A stretch of 64,000 nucleotides of DNA from Bacteroidota bacterium (GCA_013376995.1 JACAAZ010000004.1:62001-126000), one strand, 5' to 3'; counted from the stretch's first letter, positions 8,789 through 18,975 are shown. Program-made: numbers and translations. Notes: generated by a model from the sequence alone, not told the origin.

Positions 8789-9304
8789 ATGAAAAAAAAG
8801 TTCCTCCTTTTTTCGTTTCTCCTTGCTGTATTTTGGAGTTCTGCTCAGATGGTCAAGCCATTTATTGTTAATTCCACTGGTGGATCTGGCAATATTGCCG
8901 GAAATGTTTATGACTGGTCATTTGCAGAAATGACAATCATCAGTACCATGGGCAGCAGTAACCTGATTGTAACCTCAGGGATTATGCAACCAATCGATCC
9001 CAATGTCGGAACAGAGGAATTGCCTGTTGCTAAAGGGACAATCAATGTTTTCCCTAATCCGGTATCAGATATACTAAATCTTGAAACCAATTTTAACGAT
9101 CCCGGGAAACTATCCTATCAATTGGTTGATATGACAGGTAAGCAGATCAGGAGCAAATCTCTTGAACTTGGGACTGGAAGCAACACAAATCAGGTTTCAC
9201 TTGATGGATTTTCTGCCGGAGAATACCTCCTGCTGGTTCTATTTCAGGCTGATCATCCTGGGGAAAAAGCATCACAATCTTTCAAAATTCAAAAAGTCAG
9301 GTAA
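8789..9304 (+). CDS. Small T9SS type A sorting-domain protein
   Basis: A signal peptide (MKKKFLLFSFLLAVFWSSAQ) leads into a short mature region of about 60 residues. A type A T9SS C-terminal domain fills residues 80-171, with the INVFPNPVSDILNLE entry motif, LVDMTGKQI and the SAGEYLLLV strand. T9SS cargo is exported through the outer membrane and usually attached to the cell surface or released. The mature part (VNSTGGSGNIAGNVYDWSFA) is a short domain that I recognise only as typical of Bacteroidota proteins paired with larger surface genes. The collagen-like gene follows after 18 bp, so the two are probably cotranscribed. Confidence 0.85.
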   Translation: MKKKFLLFSFLLAVFWSSAQMVKPFIVNSTGGSGNIAGNVYDWSFAEMTIISTMGSSNLIVTSGIMQPIDPNVGTEELPVAKGTINVFPNPVSDILNLETNFNDPGKLSYQLVDMTGKQIRSKSLELGTGSNTNQVSLDGFSAGEYLLLVLFQADHPGEKASQSFKIQKVR

Positions 9305-9322
9305 TCTTTATAAATCTAAAAT

Positions 9323-11266
9323 ATGAAGCAGTATATACTCACATTAATCATCGGAATATTTTCCCTTAGTTTATTGGTAGCCCAAGTCCCGCAAAAGTTT
9401 AATTACCAAGGCCTTGCACGAAGTTCCAGCGGAGCGCCACTTGTCACCAAAACTATTAACCTACGGCTTAGTATCCTTGATGGAACATCGTCAGGGCCTG
9501 TCGTTTATATGGAAACCCAACTCGTTATTACTAATCAATTCGGACTTTTTAACACCTCAGTAGGCTCTGGTACGGTTATTATCGGCAGCATGTCAACTGT
9601 ACCCTGGAGTGCAGGAGATAAATACCTGCGTGTTGAAATGGATCCTGATGGAGGAACTGCTTGGAATAACATCGGAACTACTCAATTATTAAGTGTTCCG
9701 TTTGCCATGTATGCAATGACTCCTGCTGGACCGCAAGGACCAATGGGCCCTCAAGGCCCCCAGGGACCACAGGGCGTCGCTGGGCCGGTTGGTCCCCAAG
9801 GTCCGACAGGGCCACAAGGCCCTCCTGGTGCAGGAAGCCTTTCCGGCACTTTAAACAAGGTCGTTAAGTTTACAAATGCTACAGTCGGTGGCGACTCCCA
9901 AATCTTTGACGATGGAAATTTTGTTGGAATTGGTGCTACCGCATCCATTCCTGGAGGATTAGAGCGATTTAGGATAAATTTCGATGGTGGTGCAGGTGGA
10001 TACGGCGGGATGAATATTTCAACAGCGTCGGCGACAGGCAAACCATTCCTAAGTTTTGGGAATAATAACGCTTTAAAATCATGGCTATACCTGGATGGAA
10101 CCGATGGAGATAAACTTAAATACCAGGCCGGGGGTGGTGATAGGTTGACATTAACAGCAGGAGGAGCCATGGGGTTAGGAACAACTAGCCCAAACAACGG
10201 GAATCTGCATCTCAATGCCCCTAATGTAATTGATTATGAAGGATTGCATATGACACACAATGCCTCGGGTGTTACAGGTACGGATGGTTTCCTCTTTGGT
10301 CCCTATGCCCCTAACTCTAATGATCTGGTTGTATGGAATTTTGAATCTGGTTCAATTCGTTTAGGTACAAATAGTATGGACAGGCTTATGATAGATGCTA
10401 ATGGAAAAACCGGAATAGGAACAACAAGTCCTGACGGACAGTTGACAGTGCTGAATAACGGTTCAGGTCTTGCAGCACCTACGGCACATTTTAAGAATAC
10501 CGGGACATCAGGTATTGGCCTCTTTGTTGAAAATGCAAGTACAGATGCAACAGCCGTCTTTACTAATTCTCTTGGAACTACATCTTCGGTTGTACTGTCA
10601 AAGTTTTTTGATGGAGGTGCCTCTGATCTTATGAGGATCGACAATTACGATGGTTTGCACATCGCGAGAGTAAAATTGTTTGGTGGGAGTACCGGTTTGA
10701 ACGGAGGTGGATGTCTCACAGCAAGTGATTCCTATGGTTTAGTGCTGGCTGATATCAGTCCAAGTACTGGCTTAATTACCAATATTGCAAATGCAGATCG
10801 TGACGGTTCAGGCAATAATGCGTTTGAACCTTGGACCTCAGGTATTTCCTGTGGAAATTCCACATATAAATGGTCGGCAATTTGGTCAACCAATGGCACT
10901 ATCCAAACTTCAGATGAAAGGGATAAACAGAATATCCGGTCACTCGGTTATGGCATCAATACAGTCATGGCTTTGAAGCCAATAAGTTTCCAATGGAAAA
11001 ATGAGCAATCACGAATGGGAACCGGTACAAACCTTGGTTTTGTAGCCCAGGATCTGGAAAAGGTTATTCCTGATGCGGTGGTTCACAGTTATGTATCCCA
11101 GGAAGAAATTGATAAAGCCGCACTGGCGGGTCGCGGGAATATCGAACCAGATAATTATGGCGTGAAGTATTCTGAACTGATCCCTGTTCTTGTAAAGGCA
11201 ATCCAGGATCAGCAATCTCAGATTGAGGAACTTAAGAAAGAAGTAGAAACGCTGAAAGGTAAATAA
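9323..11266 (+). CDS. Collagen-like surface protein with S74 intramolecular chaperone domain
   Basis: After a signal peptide (residues 1-20, ending LLVAQ) comes a beta-rich N-terminal domain. A Gly-X-Y collagen-like segment lies at about residues 135-168 (units such as [12 protein letters not shown]). A long fibre-like region follows with repeats of the type [10 protein letters not shown]. Near the C-terminus [10 protein letters not shown]...LKPISFQWK...[16 protein letters not shown] marks a Peptidase_S74 domain. In phage tail fibres this domain helps trimerise the fibre and then cleaves itself off. The last 20 residues form a coiled coil ([20 protein letters not shown]). A trimeric surface fibre is the likely form. 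It shares an operon with the T9SS protein. Confidence 0.85.
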   Translation: MKQYILTLIIGIFSLSLLVAQVPQKFNYQGLARSSSGAPLVTKTINLRLSILDGTSSGPVVYMETQLVITNQFGLFNTSVGSGTVIIGSMSTVPWSAGDKYLRVEMDPDGGTAWNNIGTTQLLSVPFAMYAMTPAGPQGPMGPQGPQGPQGVAGPVGPQGPTGPQGPPGAGSLSGTLNKVVKFTNATVGGDSQIFDDGNFVGIGATASIPGGLERFRINFDGGAGGYGGMNISTASATGKPFLSFGNNNALKSWLYLDGTDGDKLKYQAGGGDRLTLTAGGAMGLGTTSPNNGNLHLNAPNVIDYEGLHMTHNASGVTGTDGFLFGPYAPNSNDLVVWNFESGSIRLGTNSMDRLMIDANGKTGIGTTSPDGQLTVLNNGSGLAAPTAHFKNTGTSGIGLFVENASTDATAVFTNSLGTTSSVVLSKFFDGGASDLMRIDNYDGLHIARVKLFGGSTGLNGGGCLTASDSYGLVLADISPSTGLITNIANADRDGSGNNAFEPWTSGISCGNSTYKWSAIWSTNGTIQTSDERDKQNIRSLGYGINTVMALKPISFQWKNEQSRMGTGTNLGFVAQDLEKVIPDAVVHSYVSQEEIDKAALAGRGNIEPDNYGVKYSELIPVLVKAIQDQQSQIEELKKEVETLKGK

Positions 11267-11289
11267 AAATACAGGTTTAACGCATTCAT

Positions 11290-11328
11290 GCCCTTTCATG
11301 CTGGCTTTATTGACCAGTGCGAAAGGGC
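11290..11328 (+). terminator. Hairpin after the collagen-like gene
   Basis: GCCCTTTC (11290-11297) pairs with GAAAGGGC (11321-11328), and inner bases CTGG/CCAG extend the stem. A T-rich run follows from about 11341, somewhat distant for a classical terminator. Confidence 0.5.
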
Positions 11329-11432
11329 TTAATTTATATCCTCTTTTTTCTTTTCAAAGGAAATGAAGTAATATTGCCTTTAACTGGAAACTATCCGCAG
11401 GCAGTCCAAATAAAAAATTAATTCAATAAATT

Positions 11433-11963
11433 ATGGCTCTTATTAATTTGGTTGAAAAGGAAGAAGCAACCGGACGTGTAGCTGAAATATACGATACCAT
11501 GCTTAATACCATGGGTTTCATCCCAAATGCTTTCAAAGTTTTCAGTCCTTCGGCTCATGTGCTTGACAGGCAGTTTGGTAACCTAAGCTACTTTATGAGG
11601 CATAAAACGCTGGGTGGGAAATTATTGGCTTTCATTCGTTTGCTTGTATCTGAGCAGGAAGAGTGCCGGTATTGTATTGGGATGAATTCCGGAATTTTAC
11701 TTCAATATGGTGTTTTACCCGATCAACTTGCCGAAATCAAAGCTAATCCTAATCTTTCCCCTTTGGATGAAAAAGAATTGCCTTTACTTCTTTTTGTGCT
11801 CAAAGTGATTCGTAATTCCAATTCAATTGAGCAATCAGATGTTGATGAACTTAGGGAACTTGGTTGGGCAGATGGGGATATTCTGGATGCAACCTACCAC
11901 GGTACCGCCCAGGCGGCTGCGGATAAGATTTTTAATGCTTTTAAGATTGATAATGAACAATAA
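11433..11963 (+). CDS. Carboxymuconolactone decarboxylase/AhpD-like family protein
   Basis: The 176-aa all-helical protein has the AhpD-like segment LLVSEQEECRYCIGMNSG, with a CxxC pair (CRYC). In AhpD the motif continues CxxCxxxH; here the histidine position is Asn. Peroxidase-related relatives reduce peroxides or act as decarboxylases, but with the His missing I would not assign a reaction. It stands alone after a hairpin, with the small membrane protein gene 71 bp downstream. Confidence 0.8.
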   Translation: MALINLVEKEEATGRVAEIYDTMLNTMGFIPNAFKVFSPSAHVLDRQFGNLSYFMRHKTLGGKLLAFIRLLVSEQEECRYCIGMNSGILLQYGVLPDQLAEIKANPNLSPLDEKELPLLLFVLKVIRNSNSIEQSDVDELRELGWADGDILDATYHGTAQAAADKIFNAFKIDNEQ

Positions 11964-12034
11964 AAGTGGGTCTTTCGAATCTAACCTTCTGCCAATTTCG
12001 AATACCTTAATCCAAAACCAGAAGAGATCTTTTT

Positions 12035-12412
12035 ATGAAACCTATTTTAATCGCTGGAATATCCATCGTAAACCTGGCTCTCATTTCCTATTCGGTTGCT
12101 ATAATAACACAAAGCAGGAAGAAGATTCTAAGCAGGACTGTTTTGGTATTCCTTTCACTGGGAGTTGTTTTTGATATTTCGGCGACTGTGTGCATGGTCA
12201 TTGGATCAGGGCATTTCATTACCGTTCACGGAATAATAGGTTATACCTCCCTCATTGCTATGGTATCTGATACCTTTATTTCGTATTCTGTTGCTTTTAA
12301 GAAAGGAGCGGATACGATTTTAAGCGCGAAATTCCTGAGAAATTCAAAACTAGCCTATTTTTATTGGGTCCTGGCATATATTACAGGAGCAATGATCGTA
12401 ATGATGAAATAA
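12035..12412 (+). CDS. Small four-helix membrane protein (possibly the HsmA/TIGR03987 family)
   Basis: The 125-aa protein has four hydrophobic segments (about residues 4-24, 35-57, 66-86 and 104-123). Short charged loops hold SRKK and KKGAD. Polar residues within the helices (HFITVHG) might bind a cofactor or metal. The size and pattern fit the conserved Bacteroidota family I know as TIGR03987/HsmA, from memory only. No function is assigned. The ATG at 12035 is the first start after the preceding stop that gives a membrane-like N-terminus. Confidence 0.65.
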   Translation: MKPILIAGISIVNLALISYSVAIITQSRKKILSRTVLVFLSLGVVFDISATVCMVIGSGHFITVHGIIGYTSLIAMVSDTFISYSVAFKKGADTILSAKFLRNSKLAYFYWVLAYITGAMIVMMK

Positions 12413-12415
12413 CCG

Positions 12416-12757
12416 TCAGCCTTTTTTGCTCGATTTTGCCTTAGGATTGAACTCAAGTGCTAAATCAACCCAGTATTCCAGGTCGGCATCAAGGTCATAT
12501 CCCGTCGGATCAACAAAAATATAGCCTTTCATTGGCCGGTGTGTAAAATCCATATCCCGGCAACCCTGCCTTTTTTTTGCTTCATCCTGGTTTTCTGGAT
12601 CAATGCGGGCCATCAGATCATTCTTGATCACCCCCAGGCACATTTTATCCTCAACCATAATAGCCAACCCTCCCATCATCTTTTTTTCTGAAAAGTTCCT
12701 GGTTTTATGACTTAGTAGGTATTTTACCCTGTCGGCCAGGTATTCATTGTATGCCAT
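12416..12757 (-). CDS. TfoX/Sxy N-terminal domain protein
   Basis: The 113-aa protein is a stand-alone TfoX_N domain (FSEKKMMGGLAIMVEDKMCLGV, then DFTHRPMKGYIFVDP). In gamma-proteobacteria TfoX regulates competence, but single-domain copies are widespread and mostly of unknown role. The C-terminus is Lys/Ser-rich (NPKAKSSKKG). It converges with the small membrane protein gene, 3 bp apart, so the two cannot share a promoter. Confidence 0.85.
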   Translation of the reverse strand: MAYNEYLADRVKYLLSHKTRNFSEKKMMGGLAIMVEDKMCLGVIKNDLMARIDPENQDEAKKRQGCRDMDFTHRPMKGYIFVDPTGYDLDADLEYWVDLALEFNPKAKSSKKG

Positions 12758-13077
12758 AAGTTACAGTGTTGAAAAGTTATTAAATGTTGAAAGTGAAATG
12801 AAAGCAACTTAAATAAGATAGAAAGTCTAAGTAAGATTGTAAGTTAACACAAAAATAATAGCGTATTTAATCCAAATTTAATGCTTTTATGATCTTTTCC
12901 TGACGTCAATTGTTCTATTTAATGCATAAAGGATACATGCTTTTAGCATACTACCTTTTCGATTCTGTTTGAAAAAGGATTTTCAACGCGCTGATGTTTA
13001 TAACAAATTGCAATTGTAGTTATAGCTACAGCCTGTAAGATAGTATTTTTACGTTCCCAATTTAACAACAACCGGCA
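12758..13077. other. Intergenic region between divergent genes
   Basis: This AT-rich spacer separates the TfoX-like gene (minus) and the YyaL-like gene (plus) and should hold promoters for both. I see TATTTTTAC about 13045, a weak -7 candidate for the plus gene, and a small GTAG/CTAC inverted repeat before it, but nothing decisive. Confidence 0.4.
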
Positions 13078-15102
13078 ATGGCAAATCGCCTTCAATTTGA
13101 ATCAAGCCCTTACCTGCTGCAGCATTCAAAAAATCCTGTAGACTGGTATCCTTATGGCGATGAGGCATTTGAACTGGCGAAAACCCAGAATAAACCGCTT
13201 CTGATAAGTATCGGTTATTCTGCATGTCACTGGTGTCATGTAATGGAGCATGAATCTTTCGAAGACGAAATTATAGCAGCAACTATGAACGAATTGTTCA
13301 TATGCGTTAAGGTGGATAGGGAAGAGCGGCCTGATGTTGATCATTTTTATATGGATGCAGTTCAGTTGCTTTACGGGCATGGAGGTTGGCCACTTAACTG
13401 TTTCACATTGCCTGATGGCAGGCCATTTTGGGGTGGTACTTATTTCAGGCCTGACCAGTGGAAAGAAATTCTGCAGAATGTTTCTGAACTTTATAGTACG
13501 CAGTACCAGGAATTTGAAGAACAGGCTGTTGAAGTTACAAGTGGCATTATCAGGCATAGTGCTATTGTGGCAGATTCAGGCTCCAGGAGATTGAACGATG
13601 ATTTTTTCACCGAGTTTTTCTACAACCAGCGTGAGCAATTCGATTACGAGTATGGAGGGTTTTTAGGATCCCCCAAATTTCCAATGCCCATGATTCTTCA
13701 GGCATTCTTGCACTATAACCATATGTTTGGTCAAAAAGAAGATCTCGATCATGTGCTGTTTACCTTGAAAAAAATGGAAATGGGAGGCATCTATGACCAG
13801 GTGGGTGGAGGCTTTGCCAGGTATTCTGTTGATAATAAGTGGAAAGTGCCTCATTTTGAGAAAATGCTATATGACAATGCGCAGTTGGTAAGCCTCTATT
13901 GCAATGCCTTTAAGGTTACAAAAGAAGGATTTCTCAAAGAAACTGTTGAAGACATTCTCGAATTTGTAAACAGGGAGCTCACTTCACCTGAAGGGGTTTT
14001 CTATTCATCGCTTGATGCCGACAGCGATGGGGAAGAAGGCCTGTTTTATACTTGGACCAGGGAAGAATTTGATGATGTGTTAGGCCCTTATGCTGAATTG
14101 ATGGGTGAATATTTTGGAGTTGGTGAAGAGGGTACCTGGGAAAAGGGTCGGAATATCCTGCTTCGGACTGTCGAAAATTCTTCTTTTGCACAAAATCATT
14201 TTCTTTCAGAAGAGGAACTCTCGGCTCTGTTAAAGGCATGCAGGTTGTCACTTCTTGAAGTACGAGCCAGGAGGAACCGGCCCTCTATGGATGATAAGGT
14301 GCTCTTGTCCTGGAATTCGCTAATGATTAAGGCTTATCTTGATGCTTTTATTACTTTCGGAAATGATGAATACCTCTCATCTGCAGTGAATGCGGTTAAC
14401 TTTCTTCTGAAGGAACTTAAGAATCCTGATGGCGGTTACTTCCATACATGGAAAGAAGGTGTCGCCCGTATCCCGGCTTTCCTTGATGATTATTCCTTCC
14501 TTGGTGAAGCCCTTGTGTCATTGTACCAGTTAACAATGGATGACCGTTGGCTATATGAAAGTGAGTTGATAATCCGGCATATACTTCTTCATTTTAACGA
14601 CACTGAGTCCGGAATGTTCTACTTCTCCGAAGAAAGCCACCATAATATTGTTAGAAAAGTAGAGACGTACGACAGTGTTATTCCATCCTCCAATTCTTCT
14701 GTTGCAAGGCTTCTGAATTCTGTTGGAACGCTCACCGGGAATGTTCTGTACTGTGAGATCAGTCAGAATATGATGGAAAAAATGAATTTAAGGATGGTAC
14801 AACAGCCTGGTGCCTCAGCAAATTGGGCATGTGTTGCGATGGAGACGGGCTTATCACATCATGTGATTGCAGTTGTTGGAGAAGAAATGAAAAGATTCAT
14901 TTCTGAGTTGAGCCGCTATTTTCTGCCTAATACCCTTATGATAGGATCAGAAGGCCCATCGGATATCCCGTATGTAAAAGGTCGTTTTGTTCCCGGAACA
15001 ACACTGATACATATCTGTACCGAGAATGCCTGTTTCGCACCAGTGGATTCAGTAGCTAAGGCCCTTCAACTTCTTGGTGCACACCTCAGCATTCTCAGTT
15101 AA
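13078..15102 (+). CDS. Thioredoxin-domain/six-hairpin glycosidase-like protein (YyaL/SPATA20 family, DUF255)
   Basis: The N-terminal 170 residues are the DUF255 thioredoxin-like domain: [13 protein letters not shown], then [14 protein letters not shown] with its CHWC pair, [11 protein letters not shown] and GGWPLNCF. The remaining 500 residues match the (alpha/alpha)6 toroid of the N-acylglucosamine epimerase superfamily ([52 protein letters not shown]). At 674 aa it is full length for this family, which is conserved from bacteria to human SPATA20. The molecular activity is not established. No signal peptide, so it is cytosolic. Confidence 0.92.
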   Translation: MANRLQFESSPYLLQHSKNPVDWYPYGDEAFELAKTQNKPLLISIGYSACHWCHVMEHESFEDEIIAATMNELFICVKVDREERPDVDHFYMDAVQLLYGHGGWPLNCFTLPDGRPFWGGTYFRPDQWKEILQNVSELYSTQYQEFEEQAVEVTSGIIRHSAIVADSGSRRLNDDFFTEFFYNQREQFDYEYGGFLGSPKFPMPMILQAFLHYNHMFGQKEDLDHVLFTLKKMEMGGIYDQVGGGFARYSVDNKWKVPHFEKMLYDNAQLVSLYCNAFKVTKEGFLKETVEDILEFVNRELTSPEGVFYSSLDADSDGEEGLFYTWTREEFDDVLGPYAELMGEYFGVGEEGTWEKGRNILLRTVENSSFAQNHFLSEEELSALLKACRLSLLEVRARRNRPSMDDKVLLSWNSLMIKAYLDAFITFGNDEYLSSAVNAVNFLLKELKNPDGGYFHTWKEGVARIPAFLDDYSFLGEALVSLYQLTMDDRWLYESELIIRHILLHFNDTESGMFYFSEESHHNIVRKVETYDSVIPSSNSSVARLLNSVGTLTGNVLYCEISQNMMEKMNLRMVQQPGASANWACVAMETGLSHHVIAVVGEEMKRFISELSRYFLPNTLMIGSEGPSDIPYVKGRFVPGTTLIHICTENACFAPVDSVAKALQLLGAHLSILS

Positions 15103-15108
15103 GCTTTC

Positions 15109-16887
15109 TTATTCCTGGGAAAATTCCTTAACCATTTTTCGATAGGCTGAAAATACATTCGCCCGGGAAACAAATCCTACGTATTTACCCTGGTCAAGGA
15201 CCGGAAGATTATAATGTGCAGTTTCCTGGAATCTTGCAGCTACATCCTCCATGGTTGCATGTTTATCTACATATGTGTCAGGCATGAACATCAGGTTGCT
15301 TACATACGTAGTGTCATAAAGTTCAGGTTTAAAAATGATCTCGCGAACATCATTGATAAATACTACCCCAAGGAAAGTGTTTTCCTGGTCAATAACAGGG
15401 AATACATTTCGTGATGATTTGGAAACAACCTTGACAAAGTCTCCCAGGGTGTTTTCCGGGCCAATAGTACTGAAATTGGTTTCAATCAGTTTCTCAATCG
15501 TTAGCCTGCTGAGAACAGCTTTGTCCTTATCGTGCGTTATGAGTTCCCCAAGTGCTGCCAGTCTTTTCGTGTAAATTGAATGTGGCTCAAACGGAATTAT
15601 GGTTAAATAGGCAATGATGGAGGTGGTCATCAACGGAATAAAGAAAGTATATCCACCGGTTATTTCGGCTATCAGGAAGATTGCAGTAAGTGGAGCATGC
15701 ATTACGGCAGCCATTACACCGGCCATACCTGCAAGTGAAAAGTTAGCTTCCGGTAAGCGGTCAGCATAGAAGAAATTCACCAATTTGCTCATAAAGAAGC
15801 CTGTAACTCCACCCATGAAAAGTGAAGGCGCAAATACACCGCCGACACCTCCCCCTCCAGTCGTAGCTGACATCGCTACAACTTTGAATATGAGGATTAG
15901 GATCAGGAATATCAGCAGAATGAAATAGTTGCTACCGGCAGGATAAAATATGCTCTCTTGTAATAAGTTCATGCCTCTTCCATTCAACAGGGAGGCTAAA
16001 GTTTCATAACCTTCTCCAAAAAGAGGGGGGAAAATGAATACCAGTAAACTGGTTATCAGGCCACCAGCCAATAGCTTAAGGATGCCTGAAGGCATTCGTT
16101 GGAATTGTTTCTCAATCGACAGGTTGGCCTTGGTAAAATATAGGGACACCAGGCCGGTTAGACCACCCAGAAGCATATAGAATGGTAGGTTAGCCAGCCG
16201 GAAAGGGTGTTCACTAACAGGGAAATGAAATAATACACCACTACCCATAAAAAAATAAGCCAGTGTAGTTCCACTTACTGCCGAAATCAGGAGTGGAATG
16301 AGACTGGACATAGTCAGATCCAGCATTAGGACTTCCAATGCAAATATTACAGCAGCAATCGGGGCTTTAAAGATGCCTGCAATGGCACCTGCTGCCCCGC
16401 AACCAATAAGTAGGGTAGTGGTATGATAGTCGAGGCGAAGAAAACGGGCTAGGTTAGAGCCAAATGCAGACCCGGTTAGTACGATAGGAGCTTCCAGCCC
16501 AACACTACCCCCAAAGCCAACAGTTAATGCACTGGCTATCATGGATGAAAACATGTTGTGTGCCTTGATAATGGAATTGTTCCTTGATATGGAGGAAAGC
16601 ACCCTGCTAATACCATGAGATACGTTGTCTTTAACAATGTATTTGACAAACAAGTACGTGATTAAAATTCCAATAAAAGGTAGTGCCAGGTAGATAAGAT
16701 TAAAGCCGTTTCCGGTTATTCTGGTCACGAGGTACTTGTGGATTAAAAATACCGCGTTCTTAAGTGTTATGGCTGCCAGGCCGCCTAGAACACCTGCCGC
16801 AAGACTCAGTATCAGGACAAAATTCCTTGGAGAAATATGTTTCAACCTCCAGGAATGAAGTTTGCGATAAAAAAGTGAAGTGTTCAT
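15109..16887 (-). CDS. ClC-family chloride channel/antiporter with CBS pair
   Basis: About eleven hydrophobic segments occupy residues 20-430. The ClC motifs are present: GFGGSVGLEAPIV, which carries the gating glutamate, and GGVGGVFAPSLFMG, the GxFxP chloride-site loop. The C-terminal 150 residues hold two CBS domains (NVFPVIDQENTFLGVV; YNLPVLDQGKYVGFV), which in this family may sense nucleotides. Whether it is a channel or a Cl-/H+ exchanger is not decided by the visible residues. It converges with the YyaL-like gene 6 bp away and diverges from the CDF transporter gene. Confidence 0.92.
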   Translation of the reverse strand: MNTSLFYRKLHSWRLKHISPRNFVLILSLAAGVLGGLAAITLKNAVFLIHKYLVTRITGNGFNLIYLALPFIGILITYLFVKYIVKDNVSHGISRVLSSISRNNSIIKAHNMFSSMIASALTVGFGGSVGLEAPIVLTGSAFGSNLARFLRLDYHTTTLLIGCGAAGAIAGIFKAPIAAVIFALEVLMLDLTMSSLIPLLISAVSGTTLAYFFMGSGVLFHFPVSEHPFRLANLPFYMLLGGLTGLVSLYFTKANLSIEKQFQRMPSGILKLLAGGLITSLLVFIFPPLFGEGYETLASLLNGRGMNLLQESIFYPAGSNYFILLIFLILILIFKVVAMSATTGGGGVGGVFAPSLFMGGVTGFFMSKLVNFFYADRLPEANFSLAGMAGVMAAVMHAPLTAIFLIAEITGGYTFFIPLMTTSIIAYLTIIPFEPHSIYTKRLAALGELITHDKDKAVLSRLTIEKLIETNFSTIGPENTLGDFVKVVSKSSRNVFPVIDQENTFLGVVFINDVREIIFKPELYDTTYVSNLMFMPDTYVDKHATMEDVAARFQETAHYNLPVLDQGKYVGFVSRANVFSAYRKMVKEFSQE

Positions 16888-16894
16888 CCGGAAA

Positions 16895-16902
16895 CAAAAA
16901 TA
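16895..16902 (-). promoter_or_regulatory. TAnnTTTG box for the ClC gene
   Basis: TATTTTTG on the minus strand ends 7 nt before the ATG at 16887, implying a very short leader. No clear -33 element. Confidence 0.45.
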
Positions 16903-16984
16903 AGGAAATGAAAGGATTGACGCTAGTAATTCCGAATCGCTCCATTATTATTTGAATCCGGTCTGATTAAGAATTCGTTTTCCC

Positions 16985-17017
16985 GTTTGTTATACTGAGA
17001 GTGCCAACTTACTTTTG
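16985..17017 (+). promoter_or_regulatory. Candidate promoter of the CDF gene, 4 nt from the ATG
   Basis: TTTG at 16985-16988 and TACTTTTG at 17010-17017 are 21 bp apart. The -7 box ends 4 nt before the ATG at 17022, so transcription would begin at or next to the start codon. This also rules out the GTG at 17001. Confidence 0.55.
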
Positions 17018-17021
17018 CAAA

Positions 17022-17981
17022 ATGGCAAATAATTATAGCAAAGAGAAGCGTAAAAGCAGGGTTGCAGCCTTGTCGGTTATTTCAAACTCCACCCTTGTTG
17101 TATTTAAGCTCATCATTGGCTTGATCATTGGATCGGTTTCTGTTATTTCTGAGGCTATACACTCTGGTGTTGACCTGGTGGCTTCCGTTATTGCTTTTTT
17201 TGCTGTGCGGACTGCAAATAAGCCTGCGGATGATAAACATACTTTTGGTCATGGGAAATACGAAAACCTTTCTGCTGCTGTTGAAGGAGCCCTGATATTT
17301 GTTGCCGCAGGATGGATAAGTATGGAAGCCATTAAAAAACTCATGTATCCTGGGGAGGTCGATACTCCCGGATGGGGAGTTTTGGTTATGGGCTTATCTG
17401 CCATAACCAATGTTTGGGTTTCCAGGAAATTATTCAAGGTAGGCAAAGAAACAGATTCCATGGCTTTGGTGGCCGATGGCTGGCATTTGCGAACGGATGT
17501 CTGGACTTCTGCTGGCGTAGCTTTTGGATTGTTCATGTATTATTTGGGAAAAGTCTTCTTCCCGGCTTTGCCCCTCCATTGGATCGACCCTGTTGTTGCC
17601 CTTGGTGTCGCAGGATTAATCATTAAAGCCGCATGGGAACTGACTTCTGAATCCGTGACCGCACTGTTGGATGTTAGCCTCCCTCAAAGTGAAGAGCAAT
17701 TGATTACTGAAGTTATTTCATCCTTTTACCCTCAGGCTAAAAGCTTTCACAAACTGAAAACAAGGAAATCCGGCTCCGACAGGTTCATTGAATTTCACCT
17801 TGTAGTTCATAAGGACCTGACTGTAAAGGTAGCTCATGATATATGCGATGATATTACCCGCCTGATCATCAACAAGTTGCCAAATGCAACTGTAATGATT
17901 CACACTGAACCATGCCTCGACAGTTGCCAGGGACTTTGCATGGGTACCTGTTCAATATTTGAAAGTGACACTACTCCCTAA
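17022..17981 (+). CDS. Cation diffusion facilitator (CDF) metal transporter
   Basis: CDF proteins export divalent metals (Zn, Fe, Mn, Co) in exchange for protons. Six membrane segments lie in residues 15-215. The metal-site motifs are HSGVD in helix 2 and GWHLRTDVWTS in helix 5, with HTFGHGKYEN between helices 2 and 3. The cytoplasmic domain (residues 220-300) is the usual dimerising fold. The C-terminus carries an unusual tail, CLDSCQGLCMGTC, with cysteines every fourth residue. A GTG at 17001 would add seven residues but lies upstream of the promoter box; the ATG gives 319 aa. The metal is not predictable from these motifs. Confidence 0.92.
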   Translation: MANNYSKEKRKSRVAALSVISNSTLVVFKLIIGLIIGSVSVISEAIHSGVDLVASVIAFFAVRTANKPADDKHTFGHGKYENLSAAVEGALIFVAAGWISMEAIKKLMYPGEVDTPGWGVLVMGLSAITNVWVSRKLFKVGKETDSMALVADGWHLRTDVWTSAGVAFGLFMYYLGKVFFPALPLHWIDPVVALGVAGLIIKAAWELTSESVTALLDVSLPQSEEQLITEVISSFYPQAKSFHKLKTRKSGSDRFIEFHLVVHKDLTVKVAHDICDDITRLIINKLPNATVMIHTEPCLDSCQGLCMGTCSIFESDTTP

Positions 17982-17998
17982 CCTCAATTCCTCACTTA

Positions 17999-18024
17999 CC
18001 CTCTCGCGCCCTCCCGCCCTCCCG
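17999..18024 (+). repeat. Short 8-bp repeat (CCCTCCCG)
   Basis: Units CCCTCTCG, CCCTCCCG and CCCTCCCG lie 18 bp after the CDF stop codon. They match the 8-bp array at 4040-4076. Confidence 0.5.
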
Positions 18025-18095
18025 CCAGTCCCTCGTCTGTTAATTACTTTTGATAACTTACCGACTCCCCGGGTAAGCCTCAGCTGTAATCACTT

Positions 18096-18103
18096 TATAT
18101 TTG
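18096..18103 (+). promoter_or_regulatory. TAnnTTTG box for xth
   Basis: TATATTTG ends 22 nt before the ATG at 18126. A second match, TACTTTTG at 18045-18052, could be an alternative upstream promoter. Confidence 0.45.
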
Positions 18104-18125
18104 ATCTTCCAAACAGACTGCATAT

Positions 18126-18893
18126 ATGAGGATAATCTCGTATAACGTAAATGGTATCAGGGCTGCAATTGCAAAAGGTTTACTGGAATGGTTGAAATCG
18201 TCCAATCCCGATATTGTTTGCTTCCAGGAGATAAAGGCTCATCCGGAACAAATCCCCACACTTGACATTGAAGCGTTAGGATATTATCATTATTGGTTTC
18301 CTGCCGTAAAGAAAGGTTATAGCGGAGTTGGGATTCTCAGTCGTCAGCAACCGGATAAAGTCGTATATGGAATAGGTAATGAACTATACGATTACGAAGG
18401 ACGTGTTATTAGGGCTGATTTTGGGGAAATTTCAGTCCTGTCTGTTTATCATCCTTCAGGAACTACCGGTGAAATAAGGCAGGATTTTAAAATGAAATGG
18501 CTGGATGACTTCCTGGATTATATCAATGAACTTAAGAAAACTCGTCCAAACCTGGTAATTTCAGGAGACTATAATATTTGCCATCAGTCAATAGATATTC
18601 ATGATCCTATCAGGAATGCAACTAGCTCAGGCTTTCTACCCGAAGAACGTGCCTGGGTTTCCAAATTCCTTTCATATGGTTTTATTGATTCATTCAGGTA
18701 CTTTGTAAAAGAGCCTCATCATTATTCCTGGTGGAGTTACAGGGTGAATGCCCGGGATCGTAACCTGGGCTGGCGTATCGATTACCATATGGTTAGTGAA
18801 CCTATTGAAAAAAGGATGCAACGGGCTGCTATCCTGCCAATGGCTAAGCATTCAGACCACTGTCCGGTGATGCTGGAAATTGATTTTAAATAA
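18126..18893 (+). CDS. xth: Exodeoxyribonuclease III (AP endonuclease)
   Basis: The enzyme cleaves DNA at abasic sites and removes 3'-blocking groups in base excision repair. The EEP-fold motifs are in order: ISYNVNGIRAA, CFQEIKA (metal-binding Glu), VGILSR, LSVYHPSG, VISGDYNICH, GWRIDYHMVSE and KHSDHCPVMLEID. At 255 aa it is full length. It is cytosolic. The OmpA-like gene starts 82 bp downstream; a longer frame of that gene would overlap xth but is not supported. Confidence 0.95.
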   Translation: MRIISYNVNGIRAAIAKGLLEWLKSSNPDIVCFQEIKAHPEQIPTLDIEALGYYHYWFPAVKKGYSGVGILSRQQPDKVVYGIGNELYDYEGRVIRADFGEISVLSVYHPSGTTGEIRQDFKMKWLDDFLDYINELKKTRPNLVISGDYNICHQSIDIHDPIRNATSSGFLPEERAWVSKFLSYGFIDSFRYFVKEPHHYSWWSYRVNARDRNLGWRIDYHMVSEPIEKRMQRAAILPMAKHSDHCPVMLEIDFK

Positions 18894-18975
18894 TACAAGG
18901 TTTACAATAAGTATCGATCTTCAAACGCTTAGATCTGAAATAAAGCGGGGAAATATTTACATAAAAACTGTTGCA

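Noticed and set aside
9751-10215. Proline-rich minus-strand frame
   Set aside because: It is the complement of the Gly-X-Y coding region, which carries the recognisable protein on the plus strand.
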